From the NCBI RefSeq assembly GCF_009429125.1, contig NZ_CP045529.1, positions 1 through 64,000 of the forward strand: DNA of 64,000 nucleotides, given 5' to 3'. The translations under genes were made by a program, and so were the position numbers. The notes beneath the pieces are model-generated. The model ran no database searches. It saw only the letters and a list, made by a program, of their open reading frames with translations, and was not told where the DNA came from. Each line of letters starts with the position of its first letter. Within the stretch, counting starts at the first letter, position 1. Source of the DNA: Luteimicrobium xylanilyticum (GTDB lineage: Bacteria; Actinomycetota; Actinomycetes; Actinomycetales; Cellulomonadaceae). Of the stretch, positions 19,766-31,300 are shown in pieces.

Positions 19766-21241
19766 GTGCCGAACCCCACGTCCGACGAGCTCGAGCTGCA
19801 GCGCCGTGCGCTCGCTGTCCTGACGGAGCTCGCGCCCTCGGCGATCGAGCTCGGCGCCATGTTCCGGGCGGCGGGCCACGAGCTGTCCCTGGTCGGCGGG
19901 CCGGTCCGCGACGCGTTCCTCGGGCGGGCCAGCAACGACCTCGACTTCGCGACGTCCGCGACGCCCGACCAGACGCTCGCGCTGCTGTCCGCGTGGGGCG
20001 ACGCCCACTGGGACATCGGCAAGGAGTTCGGCACGATCGGCGCCAAGCGCTTCGGAGGGCGCGCAGGCCGGCCGGAGGGCGACGTCGTTGTCGAGGTCAC
20101 GACGTACCGCTCGGACGCGTACGACCACGTGACCCGCAAGCCCGTCGTCGCGTTCGGGGACTCGCTCGAGGGCGACCTGTCGCGCCGCGACTTCACGGTG
20201 AACGCGATGGCGGTGCGGGTGCCGGACCTGGTCTTCGTCGACCCGCACGGGGGTCTCGGCGACCTCGCCGCGAAGGTCCTGCGGACCCCGATCGAGCCCG
20301 AGAGGTCGTTCGACGACGACCCCCTGCGGATGATGCGGGCCGCCCGGTTCGCCGCGCAGCTCGGGTTCACGGTCGAGGACGGGACGTTCCAGGCGGCCCG
20401 CGGGATGGCCGACCGGATCGAGATCGTCTCGGCGGAGCGCGTCCGCGACGAGCTCGACAAGCTGCTCCTCTCGGGGAACCCCCGCGCGGGCCTCGAGGTC
20501 CTGGTGGCGTCCGGTCTCGCCGACCACGTCCTGCCCGAGCTGCCCGCGCTGCGTCTCGAGATCGACGAGCACCACCGCCACAAGGACGTGTACGAGCACA
20601 CGCTCACCGTCCTCGAGCAGGCGATCGACCTGGAGACCGGCCCCGAGGGCGCGGTTCCCGCGCCCGACCTCGTCCTGCGCCTGGCGGCGCTCCTGCACGA
20701 CGTCGGGAAGCCGGCGACGCGGCGCTTCGAGGCCGGGGGCGGGGTCAGCTTCCACCACCACGAGGTCGTGGGCGCGAAGCAGACCGCCAAGCGGCTCAAG
20801 GCGCTCCGGTACGACAAGGACACGATCAAGGCGGTCTCGCGGCTCGTCGAGCTGCACCTGCGCTTCCACGGGTACGGCGACGGCGCGTGGACCGACTCGG
20901 CGGTGCGCCGCTACGTGACGGACGCCGGCCCCCTGCTCGAGCGTCTGCACCGGCTGACGCGCGCCGACTGCACGACCCGCAACCGCCGCAAGGCGCGCCG
21001 GCTCTCCGAGGCGTACGACGATCTCGAGCGACGCATCGAGCGGCTGCGCGGCGAGGAGGAGCTCGCCCGCATCCGACCTGACCTCGACGGTCAGCAGATC
21101 ATGGAGGTCCTCGGGGTCGGGCCGGGTCCCGTCGTGGGGCAGGCGTACCGGTTCCTCATGGAGCTGCGCATGGACCGCGGGTCGATCGGTGCCGACGCGG
21201 CCCGCGAGGAGCTCCTCGCGTGGTGGGCCGCGCAGTCCTGA
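19766..21241 (+). CDS. pcnA: CCA tRNA nucleotidyltransferase / poly(A) polymerase family
   Basis: The 491-residue enzyme adds or repairs the 3' CCA of tRNA. The nucleotidyltransferase head has GGPVRDAFLG and the catalytic carboxylates of NDLDFATSA. RRDFTVNAMAV and the ERSFDDDPLRMMRAARF motif follow, then an HD domain (LLHDVGKPATR). The GTG at 19766 is chosen because a TAGGCT hexamer ends 8 bases upstream, fitting leaderless initiation; the frame is open upstream. It is divergent from the NUDIX gene, as in other Actinobacteria. Confidence 0.93.
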   Translation: MPNPTSDELELQRRALAVLTELAPSAIELGAMFRAAGHELSLVGGPVRDAFLGRASNDLDFATSATPDQTLALLSAWGDAHWDIGKEFGTIGAKRFGGRAGRPEGDVVVEVTTYRSDAYDHVTRKPVVAFGDSLEGDLSRRDFTVNAMAVRVPDLVFVDPHGGLGDLAAKVLRTPIEPERSFDDDPLRMMRAARFAAQLGFTVEDGTFQAARGMADRIEIVSAERVRDELDKLLLSGNPRAGLEVLVASGLADHVLPELPALRLEIDEHHRHKDVYEHTLTVLEQAIDLETGPEGAVPAPDLVLRLAALLHDVGKPATRRFEAGGGVSFHHHEVVGAKQTAKRLKALRYDKDTIKAVSRLVELHLRFHGYGDGAWTDSAVRRYVTDAGPLLERLHRLTRADCTTRNRRKARRLSEAYDDLERRIERLRGEEELARIRPDLDGQQIMEVLGVGPGPVVGQAYRFLMELRMDRGSIGADAAREELLAWWAAQS

Positions 21242-21354
21242 ACCCATTCTCGACGAGGTTGCCGGTCGCGGGCGCGTCGCGTCCGTGTGGGCGGCGTCCG
21301 GGAGCATGCTCGGTAGTGGGGGCACGGGCACGACGACGGAAGGAAGGTCCCGGG

Positions 21355-21579
21355 ATGAGCGCTCTGGCCACGGAGGAGTTGCGACGTGCCTCGGCATCGG
21401 ACGCCGCGCCGACCCTGGTGCCGGACGTCGTGCCTGCGACCGAGCTCTGCCGGGACTGCGGCGACGATCTGCGGGTCGGAGACGACGCCCTGTGCCGCTG
21501 GTGCGACGACAATCGAGCCCGGCACCCCGAGGACTACGAGGTCGCGGTCGCCGAGCTGCCGGAGGTCGTCGCGAGCTGA
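21355..21579 (+). CDS. Small Cys-rich protein, putative zinc ribbon
   Basis: The 74-residue acidic protein has two CxxC pairs (CRDCGDDLRV and CRWCDDNRA), the pattern of a small zinc ribbon. AAGGAAGG precedes the ATG by about 7 bases. Its 3' end overlaps the convergent MFS gene by 46 bases. No function can be assigned. Confidence 0.65.
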   Translation: MSALATEELRRASASDAAPTLVPDVVPATELCRDCGDDLRVGDDALCRWCDDNRARHPEDYEVAVAELPEVVAS

Positions 21580-22907
21580 ACCGGCTCGCGGGCGCCCCAC
21601 CGACCGAGCACCACCGCCAGCACGAGGTACCCCGCACCCATCGCGGCCAGGACGCCCGGCGCGTCGCCGTCGTCGGGCAGGGTGGCCGCGGCGAGCGCGG
21701 CGGAACCCACGAACCCGGCGTTGTACAGGACGTCGTAGAGCGCGAACGCGCGTCCCCGGAAGACGTCGTCGACGTCGCGTTGCACGATCGTGTCGACGGC
21801 GATCTTCGCGCCCTGCGCGGCGAGGCCGAGGAGCGTGGACGCGACGAGGATCGTGGGCAGGGCGACGTGCACGGCGATCGCTTGCGCGACGGCAGCGAGG
21901 CCGAGGCACCCGACGATCCAGCGCTGCGGGCCGGTGTAGCGGCTGAGCGTCGGCGTGAGGACGACGGCCAGCCCGAACCCGAGCCCCGTCGCGCCGAGCA
22001 CCGAGGCGAACTTCACGGCGCCGCCGTCGACGTCGGACGGGTCCGACAGCAGGTTGCGGCACTGCAGGAGCCACGCGATGAAGACCATGCCGTACAGGAA
22101 CCGGGTCGCGAAGATGATGCCGAGGCCCTGCGCCGGTGTTCTGCGGGCCAGGAGGTAGCGCGCCCCGTCCACGAGGTCGCGCCCGGTCCGCGCCAGCTCG
22201 CTGCGCAGCTCGTCCCGGCTGCGGACGACCTCCGGGCCGAGGTCGGAGCGGGCGAACCGGGTCGCGAGCAGCGACGCGGCCGCGAACGCAAGCGCTGCGA
22301 ACGCCAAGGCCCCGGCGTCCTGGGCGCGGCCGTCGGGGAGCGCCAGCCGCGTCACGAGGCCGACGGCGCCGCCCACGCCGGCGGCGATCGAGCCCAGCGT
22401 CGGGACGAGCGCGTTCGCGGTGAGGAGGTGGCTGCGCGGCACCACGTGCGGCAGCGAGGCGGAGAACGCCGACAGCAGGAAGCGGTTGACGCTCAGCGCC
22501 GTCAGCGCCAGCACGTACACGGCGACGTTCACGCCCGACGACGCCATCACGACCGTCAGCGCGACCGCCAGGACCAGCCGTACCAGGTTCCCGTAGACCA
22601 GCACCTGGCGGCGGCGCCACCGGTCGAGGAACACCCCGGCCCACGGTCCGACGATCGTGAACGGCAGCAGCATCACCGCGAACGCCGCAGCGACCTGCGT
22701 GGCCGTGACGCCCTTCGGCGACGTGGTGGCCGAGAAGAAGAAGAGGCTGGCGAGCCCCACCTGGAACATGCCGTCGCCGAGCTGGCTCGTGAGGCGGGCA
22801 GCCATGAGCCTGCGGAACCCCGCCAGGCGGCCGAGGTCCCGCAGGTCGGTGAGCACGGTCCCTCGGGGGGTGCCGGACGCGGTGACGTCAGGCTCGGTCG
22901 CTGGCAC
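21534..22907 (-). CDS. MFS transporter
   Basis: The 457-residue protein has about twelve hydrophobic segments and fits the major facilitator superfamily (enterobactin exporter/EntS-like, MFS_3 type). The loop LDRWRRRQVLVYGN after the second or third helix is the usual MFS motif A region. An acidic N-terminus precedes the first helix. Substrate unknown; drug or siderophore export is only a guess. Confidence 0.85.
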   Translation of the reverse strand: MPATEPDVTASGTPRGTVLTDLRDLGRLAGFRRLMAARLTSQLGDGMFQVGLASLFFFSATTSPKGVTATQVAAAFAVMLLPFTIVGPWAGVFLDRWRRRQVLVYGNLVRLVLAVALTVVMASSGVNVAVYVLALTALSVNRFLLSAFSASLPHVVPRSHLLTANALVPTLGSIAAGVGGAVGLVTRLALPDGRAQDAGALAFAALAFAAASLLATRFARSDLGPEVVRSRDELRSELARTGRDLVDGARYLLARRTPAQGLGIIFATRFLYGMVFIAWLLQCRNLLSDPSDVDGGAVKFASVLGATGLGFGLAVVLTPTLSRYTGPQRWIVGCLGLAAVAQAIAVHVALPTILVASTLLGLAAQGAKIAVDTIVQRDVDDVFRGRAFALYDVLYNAGFVGSAALAAATLPDDGDAPGVLAAMGAGYLVLAVVLGRWGAREPVQLATTSGSSATATS

Positions 22908-22943
22908 CGGCTCAGCCTAGTGGGGCTGCTCTCCGGAAAAGCC

Positions 22944-22980
22944 CGAGGGCCCGGCACGGACGAACCGTGCCGGGCCCTCG
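22944..22980 (-). terminator. Terminator downstream of ino1
   Basis: A perfect 16-bp stem (22944-22959 and 22965-22980) with a 5-base loop, 208 bases after the ino1 stop and 37 bases upstream of the MFS start codon. Confidence 0.85.
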
Positions 22981-23007
22981 CAAGGGGTGCTTCAGAGCGG
23001 GAAGGCT

Positions 23008-23188
23008 CAGCGCTCCGCTGGTGGTCGCGCTGTCGCTTCGCCGACCTTGCGGCGGGTGCCTCGTTCCTCGGCCCCCACCTTCAGGTCACCTCCGCGTCAG
23101 CGCTCCGACGGATGGTCGCGCTGTCTCTTCGCCGACCTTGCGGCGGGTGCCTCGTTCCTCGGCCCCCACCTTCAGGTCACCTCCGCGT
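23008..23188. repeat. 90-bp tandem duplication at the ino1 3' end
   Basis: Two adjacent near-identical units (23008-23097 and 23098-23188) differ by only a few bases and one indel. A third partial start (CAGCGCTC) runs into the ino1 stop codon. The units lie between the ino1 stop and its terminator and show no convincing reading frame. Confidence 0.9.
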
Positions 23189-24279
23189 CAGCGCTCTCGC
23201 TCGCCGCGGATGAACGCCTCCAGCTGCGCGCGACCCTCGGTGTCCTCCGTCTGCACGGGCGGGGACTTCATGAGGTAGGTCGACGCGGAGAGGATCGGCC
23301 CACCGACCCCACGGTCCTTGGCGATCTTCGCGGCACGCACGGCGTCGATGATGATGCCAGCCGAGTTGGGGGAGTCCCAGACCTCGAGCTTGTACTCCAG
23401 GTTCAGGGGCACCTCGCCGAACGCGCGACCCTCGAGGCGGACGTACGCCCACTTGCGGTCGTCGAGCCAGGCGACGTAGTCCGACGGGCCGATGTGGACG
23501 TTCTTGTCGTCCTTCTTGCCGGCGAGCGGGCCGGAGAGGTTGGACGTGACGGCCTGGGTCTTCGAGATCTTCTTGGACTCGAGACGCTCGCGCTCGAGCA
23601 TGTTCTTGAAGTCCATGTTGCCGCCGACGTTGAGCTGGTACGTGCGGTCCAGCACGACGCCGCGGTCCTCGAACAGGCGGGCCATGACACGGTGCGTGAT
23701 GGTGGCGCCGACCTGCGACTTGATGTCGTCGCCGACGATCGGGACGCCCGCGGCCTCGAACTTCGCGGCCCACTCGGGGTCGGACGCGATGAAGACGGGG
23801 AGGGCGTTGACGAACGCGACGCCCGCGTCGATCGCGGCCTGCGCGTAGAACTTGTCGGCCTCCTCGGAGCCCACCGGGAGGTAGGACACGAGCACGTCGA
23901 CCTTGTTGTCCTTGAGGACCTGGACGACGTCGACGGGGGCGGCGTCGGACTCCTCGATGGTCTGGAGGTAGTACTTGCCGAGACCGTCGAAGGTCGGGCC
24001 GCGCTGGACGGTCACGCCGGTCGGCGGGACGTCCGTGATCTTGATGGTGTTGTTCTCGGACGCGTTGATGGCGTCGGCGAGGTCGAAGCCGACCTTCTTC
24101 GCGTCGACGTCGAACGCGGCGACGAACTCCACGTCGGAGATGTGGTAGTCACCGAACTGGACGTGCATGAGGCCCGGGACGGTCGAGTCCGGGGCGGCGT
24201 CCTTGTAGAACTCGACGCCCTGAACCAGGGACGACGCGCAGTTGCCGACGCCTGCGATGGCGACGCGGATGGAGGACAT
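23188..24279 (-). CDS. ino1: Inositol-3-phosphate synthase
   Basis: The 363-residue NAD-dependent enzyme turns glucose 6-phosphate into myo-inositol 3-phosphate, the precursor of mycothiol and phosphatidylinositol lipids. The start [17 protein letters not shown] is the family NAD motif. [11 protein letters not shown] and KKISKT are conserved actinobacterial features. AAGGAG lies 6 bases before the ATG. It is transcribed after padR, 88 bases apart, as in mycobacteria. Confidence 0.96.
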   Translation of the reverse strand: MSSIRVAIAGVGNCASSLVQGVEFYKDAAPDSTVPGLMHVQFGDYHISDVEFVAAFDVDAKKVGFDLADAINASENNTIKITDVPPTGVTVQRGPTFDGLGKYYLQTIEESDAAPVDVVQVLKDNKVDVLVSYLPVGSEEADKFYAQAAIDAGVAFVNALPVFIASDPEWAAKFEAAGVPIVGDDIKSQVGATITHRVMARLFEDRGVVLDRTYQLNVGGNMDFKNMLERERLESKKISKTQAVTSNLSGPLAGKKDDKNVHIGPSDYVAWLDDRKWAYVRLEGRAFGEVPLNLEYKLEVWDSPNSAGIIIDAVRAAKIAKDRGVGGPILSASTYLMKSPPVQTEDTEGRAQLEAFIRGERER

Positions 24280-24367
24280 CCTCGCTCCTTACCTTCTCAA
24301 GTGCCGGGGCGACGTTCGCCGTCGGCTTGCTGGGTTGCCTGCGGACCGGGTGGTCCGGGGCGGCTCG

Positions 24368-24946
24368 TCAGTGCGGTCGCGAACGACGGTCGCGCTCCGC
24401 GGTGATGAGCCCGTCCAGCCAGCGGACCTCGCGCTCGACCTGTTCGAGACCGTGGCGCTGGAGCTCCCACGTGTACTCGTCCATGCGTGCGCGAGACCGG
24501 TTGGTGGACTCACGGACCGCCTCGAGCCTCTCGGTGAGCCGGGAGCGCCGGCCCTCGAGGATCCGCAGGCGGGTGTCGGCGTCCGTCTGCCCGAACAGGG
24601 CGAAGCGGACGTCGAAGTTCTCGTCCTCCCAGGCGGCAGGCCCGGCCTGCGCGAGGAGGGTCTGGAGGTGCTCCTTGCCTTCGGCGGTCAGCTCGTAGAC
24701 GATGCGGGAACGCTTGCCGGAGAGCGCGGGCGCGAGGTGCGCGGCGTTCAGCTCGGCGCTGTCGGTCCCGACGATCAGCCCACGGGTCACGAGGGACTTG
24801 AGGGCCGGGTAGAGCGAGCCGTAGGACAGGGCACGGAAGGACCCGAGCACGAGGTTGAGCCGCTTGCGCAGCTCGTAGCCGTGCAGGGGCGACTCCTTGA
24901 GGAGGCCCAGGATGGCGGTCTCGAGCACGTCGGATCGGCTGCGCAT
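24368..24946 (-). CDS. PadR-family transcriptional regulator
   Basis: The 192-residue protein begins with the PadR winged helix (VLETAILGLLKESPLHGYEL, then GSLYPALKSL) and ends with a helical C-terminal domain rich in Arg/Glu. The ATG at 24946 has a GAGGGGGG ribosome site; a longer open frame upstream has no regulator sequence. It neighbours ino1 as in mycobacteria and may control ino1 and itself through the palindrome just upstream. Confidence 0.92.
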   Translation of the reverse strand: MRSRSDVLETAILGLLKESPLHGYELRKRLNLVLGSFRALSYGSLYPALKSLVTRGLIVGTDSAELNAAHLAPALSGKRSRIVYELTAEGKEHLQTLLAQAGPAAWEDENFDVRFALFGQTDADTRLRILEGRRSRLTERLEAVRESTNRSRARMDEYTWELQRHGLEQVEREVRWLDGLITAERDRRSRPH

Positions 24947-24973
24947 GCGGGCACCCCCCTCGGGATTCGGAGT

Positions 24974-24996
24974 CGATGTATCGAGTTGATACATCG
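24974..24996. promoter_or_regulatory. Candidate PadR operator
   Basis: CGATGTATC-GAGTT-GATACATCG is a perfect 9-bp inverted repeat with a 5-base spacer, 28 bases upstream of padR. It resembles the ATGT/ACAT half-sites of PadR operators. A second, weaker GTCGATG-type half-site follows. Confidence 0.7.
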
Positions 24997-25049
24997 GGAG
25001 GTTACGTCGAGTCGATGCCTCGATGCAAACACCCTCGTGCCGGCGACGG

Positions 25050-25087
25050 GCTTGTGAAGGACCGGCGGACGGCACGGGCAACTGTGG
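25050..25087 (+). repeat. Left copy of the 38-bp direct repeat bounding the RHS island
   Basis: Identical over 38 bases to 37267-37304, with partial similarity beyond. It marks the left edge of a 12.2-kb insert. The adjacent sequence includes TGTGGATAA (25083-25091), an exact R1-type DnaA box absent from the right copy. No gene is supported between padR and 25350. Confidence 0.9.
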
Positions 25088-25350
25088 ATAAGCATGGGCG
25101 GCGACGTCACGTTGGCCAACGCAGAGACGGTGAGGCCCGCAGCTTTCGGGTCTCGTCCCCCTATGAGGACGACTGGTCGACCAGCGTCTAGAGATACGAG
25201 ACAGTTCGTACTTGACAAGAACATCGGTTTTCCCCGAGTGTTAGGGCCACTGACGGACGGCTAGCACTGGAACGCGGTGATGGCTTGACCTGTGTCGGAA
25301 GAGGGCGACGTTGCTCTCGATTCAAGCGTGCGTTCGCAGGGGGTTATCGA

Positions 25351-28300
25351 GTGCTGTCCGTGATGAGCCCGCGGGGTGTTGTTGGTTTTCGTGGTTCGGT
25401 GGTCGCTGCGCTCGTGGCGGTGGCCTCATTTGCGTCGTTCTCGTTGCAGGGCGGCCCGGCAACGGCGGCAACGCCGGCGAGCCACGGATCGACGAGTCAC
25501 GCACGTAGCGGACGTTCTCGGGTGTGGCCGGCCTCGGGCGCGTTGACCAAGGACGTCGCGGTGTCGGGGTATGGGGCCTCGGACGGGTTTCACGTGCAGG
25601 TGGCTCGGGAGTCGGACGGGTTCGTGTGGTCCGACGTCGCGGTGATCGACCCGGGTGGGTTGGACGAGGCGACGTGGTACGGGTATGAGTGCGTGTCCGG
25701 GGACGGGAAGTTCGCGGCGGTCAGCGTGCTCCCGGGCAGCCTGGTGAATCTGGACGAGGCCCGGGATCGTGGGGCGTTCGCGTACTCGGTGGACCTGTCG
25801 GACGGGACTGTGCAGCCGTTGTTGTCGGGGGTCTCGTTCCAGTACTCCTCGCCGGGGTGCGGTGTGGGGCACGAGGCCACGTTCACGGCGAGCGTGGACG
25901 ACACCCAGCAGGTGACGTCGGTGGCGGTGGTGGATCTGTCGTCGGGGAAGGTCAAGGCGTCGGCGGTGGTGGCCGGTCAGGTCACGTCCGCCGTCCCGGC
26001 CGGTGACGGGGTCGTGGGGGCGTTGGGCTCGGCGTTGGTGAGCTTCGGTTCGGGTGGCAGCGTGGCGAAGCCGGCGGCCCCGGCGGTTCGGGCTGCGGCG
26101 GGCGGCCGCCCGTTCGAGCTCGCGGCGTCGAAGGGTGGCGGGGTCGACTTCGTGGTCGCGGCGACGAAGGGGGCGAAGGCGTCGGTCGGGCACTGGGACG
26201 CGAAGAGCTCGAGCAGGCCGGGCACGTGGGGTTCGGGCGAGCTGGGCCAGGTCCGGTTGCAGGCGGGCCGGGCGGGCCGGAACACGGTCGCGGGCGTGAC
26301 GTCAGGCGCCAGGCCGGCCGCGGTGGGTCTGCGCAAGGTGAAGGCGCCCTCGAAGCTGGGCGCGCCGCAGCTGGTGTCATTGGACGGTGCGGCCGTGTTC
26401 GCGACGTCTTCGGGCGTCAAGGCGGACGATCAGGCGGCTGGGCCGGTGTTGTCGCAGGTCGGGTCCACGGCGTCTCAGGACGTGTTGTCCGCGACGCAGA
26501 CCTCGCGTGGTTCGCCGGTGGTGGCTCCGGTGACGACGATGTCGAACCGGGCACCGGCGGGTGTGGATGCGGATGAGGCGTTGAGCGCGCCCACGCGTCC
26601 GGCACCCACGCAGGACCATGACGGTATCGGGGTCAAGCCTTCGAAGACGGCGCAGTCTTCGACCCGGGCCTCCGCGTCGTTCAGCTCGTTGTTGTTCTCT
26701 TCGGCGGTTCAGCAGGCTCCCGCGCCCGGCGTGGTCGAGCAGCCCGCCACGATCGCACCGCTCACCGCGCAGTCGGCTTCCGCGCAGTCGGCGTCGGCGC
26801 AGACGGTGTCGACGCAGGCGGTGCAGACCCCGAAGTGTGGGGTGGCGCGTCTTGATCCGACGTTGCAGGCGTTGCAGCCTTCCCCGTCTCAGGTGGACTG
26901 GGCGGTGCAGATGGCCGAGCAGGGGTTGTTGACGGGGTCGGCGTACACGAGGCCGGCGGACTTCGCGCACCTGGGTCTGGTGGCGTACGCGCCGAACTCT
27001 GACTTCTCGAAGATCGCGTTGCATCACCCGTCCTCGGACACGTGGGACTCGGTGCCGCGGTCGGTGATGGAAGCGATCATGGCGCAGGAGTCGAACTTCG
27101 ACCAGGCGTCCTGGCACTCGCTGCCCGGGATCTCCGGTGACCCGCTGATCGGTGACTACTACGGGGCGAAGGGGTCGATCGACAAGATCGACTACGCCAA
27201 CGCGGACTGCGGGTACGGGATCACGCAGCTGACCACGGGCATGGCCGCGTCGGAGACTTCGATCACCCTGCACGGGAAGATGAAGGTCGCGGCCGACTAC
27301 CAGGAGAACATCGTCGCCGGCCTGCAGGTGCTGGAAAAGACGTGGAACCAGCTGTACGACGCGGGCATCACCCTCAACGGCGGGGACCCGAAGTACCTGG
27401 AGAACTGGTACCTGGCGATCTGGGCGTACAACTCGGGGATCCAGCCGAACGCGGCGTTCGGGAACACGACCGGGTGCACGCCGTCGGCGTCGTGCACGGG
27501 CCCGGACGGGACGTGGGGTCTGGGGTGGTCGAACAACCCGCAGAACCCGGCGTATCCGCCGGATCGTGCCCCGTACCTGAAGACGACGTACGCGGACGCG
27601 GCGCACCCGGCTGACTGGCCGTACCAGGAGCGGGTGATGGGCTGGATGGCGTCCCCGATCATCCGCCTGTCCCAACCCGCCTTCGTTACTCCGACGTACC
27701 ACGGTGGGAACACGTGGATCCAGCTCCCGGCCGCGGACACGTTCTGCACCACGAGCAACGACTGCGACCCGGACTATGCCGACCCCGACGACGCGACCCA
27801 CGCCGGGTGCACCTTGGCGGACTACGAGTGCTGGTGGCACGAGCCCGTGACGTTCGTGGCCGACTGCGCGGCGACGTGTGCGACCAGCTCGTACCAGTAC
27901 GCCACCGGGTCGAGCGAGCCGTCCTATGCCTCCCCGCACCCCCCGACCTGTGACCTGGACGCCTCCAAGGTCCCGACCACGAGTCACGGGGCACCGATCG
28001 TCGTGGACGACATCGCCGACCCGGCGGACAACCGGCAGGGGTGTTCGTCGATGAACTGGTCGAACGACGGCACGTTCGCCATGTCGTACGGGACGAACAG
28101 TGCCGGTGACCCGGTCGGGCAGATCGACACCCACCAGCTCGGGGCAGGGTTCGGCGGGCACATCTTCTTCACCCACACCGAGGCCGCCTCGGACACCGAG
28201 CTGGTCAACACCGGTACCTGGACCCCGAACCTGCCGTCACTGCAGTACTACAAGGTCAAGATCCACCTGCCCGCCACGGGCGCGTCTGCGACAAACGTGG

Positions 28301-31300
28301 TCTACGAGATCCACCCCGGCGGCGGGGCCGCGCCGTGGAAGATCCGGGTGAACCAGGACTGGGGCTCCGAGCAGTGGGTCACGATCGGCACGTTCGCGAT
28401 GCAGGACGGCGGGTACGTGTCATTGTCGAACGCGTCGGACGCGGTCGCGAACGGCACGGTCGGGTACTCGTCTTACGACGTCGCGTTCGACGCGGTCGCG
28501 TTCTTGCCCCAGGGCGGTACCCCGGGCAAGCCGATCGGCGGGCCGCCCGGGATCAAGGACGCCCCGAAGGGCTCTAACCCGGCCTGGGTGAACTGCGGGT
28601 GCGTGCAACGCACCGCCGGGGACCCGGTGAACACCGCGACCGGGTACTTCGGCGACACGTTCACCGACCTGGCCACCCCCGGCTACGCCGGTGGTCTCGC
28701 GATCACGCGGTCGTACGCGTCGGCGATCGCTGACCCTGACGGCCCCAACGGGTCGGGCGCCACCGACGGGGCGTTCGGGTACGGGTGGACCTACACCTAC
28801 GGGATGTCCGCGACCACGGACGCGACGTCGGGGGACGTGACGATCACCCAGGAGGACGCCTCCCAGGTCACGTTCACTGATGACGCCGGCACCTACACGC
28901 CCACCGCGCCACGCTTCGACGCGACGCTGACGAAGTCCGGGTCCAGCTACACCTTCACCCGCAAGGGCACCCAGTTCTTCACCTTCGACGCCGCGTCCGG
29001 GCACCTGACGAAGATCACCGACCTCGCGGGCACGGTCGCTTCCCCGGCCTACGGCACGACCCTGTCCTACGACGCGTCCGGGAACCTGCACACCGTGACC
29101 GACCCCTCGGGCCACATCTACACGCTGACCTGGACCGGTGGTCACATCACGAAGGTCACCGACACCGCGGGCCGCGAGGTCGACTACACCTACGACACCG
29201 CGGGCGACCTGACCGACGTCTACGGCGTCAACACGACCCGCAGCGGCGCCGCGCTCGGGGACCAGGACCACGCCCAGTACACCTACGACGCCCACCACCT
29301 GCTCGTCTCGATGCGTACGCCCGCGAACTACGCCAAGACCGGGACACCGGCGCCGGTGACCTCGATGGTCTACGACACCTCCGAACGCGTGACCTCCCAG
29401 AGCGACCCCGACGGGAACACCACCACCTTCACCTACGGCCCCGACGCCGGCCTGGACGCGGGACAGACCCTGGTGACCGACGGCGCCGGGCACAAGAGGC
29501 TCGACGTCTACACCGACGGCCTGCTCACCTCCCAGACCACGGGATACGGGACCGCCGCGGCGGGGACCTGGTCGTACACCTACGACCCCGTCACCTTGGG
29601 CGTGAGCACCGCGACCGACCCGGACGGCAACGCGACCACGTACACCTACGACGACCAAGGCAACGTGACCTCGGCTTCGGACGCCGCCGGCTTCGCGACC
29701 AGCTATGCCTACGACACCCACGGGGACCTGCTGCAGTCCACGGACGCGAACGGCACCCAGACCACGCTGACCTACAACGACGCCGGGCAGGTCACGTCCA
29801 CCGCCGTCGCCCGGCCCGAGCAGTCCGCCGAGGTCTCGGACGGGAACCCGACCGACCCGTCCATCCGCACCACCCACGACACCTACGCTGACGCCGCGCA
29901 CCCAGGCCTGCCCACCTCGTCCACCGACGCCCGGGGGAAGACCACGACCTATACCTACGACGCCGACGGCAACCGCGCCTCGGTGACCGACCCCGACGGA
30001 CACACCACTCGCAGCCGGTACGAGCACGCGACCGGCTTCCTCCTGGCCACCGTCACCGCGACCGGTGTCGCTGCCGGCACCACCGCGACATGCACGCCAC
30101 CGGCAGCAGGGTGCACCACCTACGCCTACGACGACCACGGACGCGTCCTGACCGTCACGAACCCTGCGGGCGAGGCGTCCACCGCGGTCTACGACGCCGA
30201 CGGGAACCGGGTCTCGAGCACCGACCCGAACGGCCACACCACGACCACCACCTACGACCCGGCCGGGCAGGCGACCACGGTCACGGCGGCGGACGCGACG
30301 ACCACCCACACCGCCTACAACCCCGACGGCACCGTCAAGTCCACGACCGACGCCAACGGGAAGATCACCACCTACACCTACGACGCGCAAGGCAGGCCCG
30401 TCACCCGCACCGACCCCGACGCGCACACCACGACGACCGCCTACGACCCGGCTGGCCGGACCACGGCCGTGACCACCCCGGACACCAAGACCACCAGCTA
30501 CACCTACGACGCCGCAGGGCACGTCACGGGCGTGGACTACTCCGACCCCGGGACCACGGACGTCACCCGCAGCTACGACCCGGACGGGAACCTCGCGGCC
30601 ACGACCGACGCGACCGGGACGAGCACCTGGACCTACGACAACTTCGGCGAACCCGTCACCGTCACGGCCGGTGCCGGGGCGATCACCCGGTACGCCTACG
30701 ACCCGGACGGGGACGCGACCACGATCACCTACCCCGGCGCACGCGCGGTGACCCGCACGTTCGATGACTCCGGGACCCTGGCCACGGTCACGGACTGGAA
30801 CGACAACACCACCAGCTTCGGATACACCCCCGACGGGCAGCTCACCGCGACGACCTACCCCAACGGCACGACGTCCAGCACCACCCTGGACGCCCTCGCC
30901 GCACCCAGCGCGGTCACCCTGACCGGCAGCTCGGGCACCCTGGCGAAGATCGCCTACACCCGCGATGCTGACTCCCAGATCACCGCCCGCACACCCAGCA
31001 ACGGCGCCCCCGGAACCGCCCAGACCTACGGGTACGACGAGACCAACCAGCTCACCTCAGCCACCGACACCACCGGTGCGACCGGGTATGCCTACGACGA
31101 CGCCGGGCACCCCACCACCGTCGCCGACACCACTCAGGCCTACGACGACAACGGCGCCCTGTGCTGGACCACCACAACGAGCACCACCGCCACCGCATGC
31201 GACAGCCCACCGGCCGGTGCCACCACCTACACCTACGACACCGACGGCCGCCGCACCACCACCGCGACCGGGACCACCACCAGCGCCACCTACACGTGGA

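Noticed and set aside
25587-25600. A parS-like GTTTCACGTG stretch inside the RHS gene
   Set aside because: The right half is CAGG rather than AAAC, so the palindrome is broken; it is a codon-level coincidence.
28420-30522. A 700-codon minus-strand frame opposite the YD repeats
   Set aside because: Gly/Val/Arg periodicity mirrors the repeats of the RHS gene; no start context or motif.
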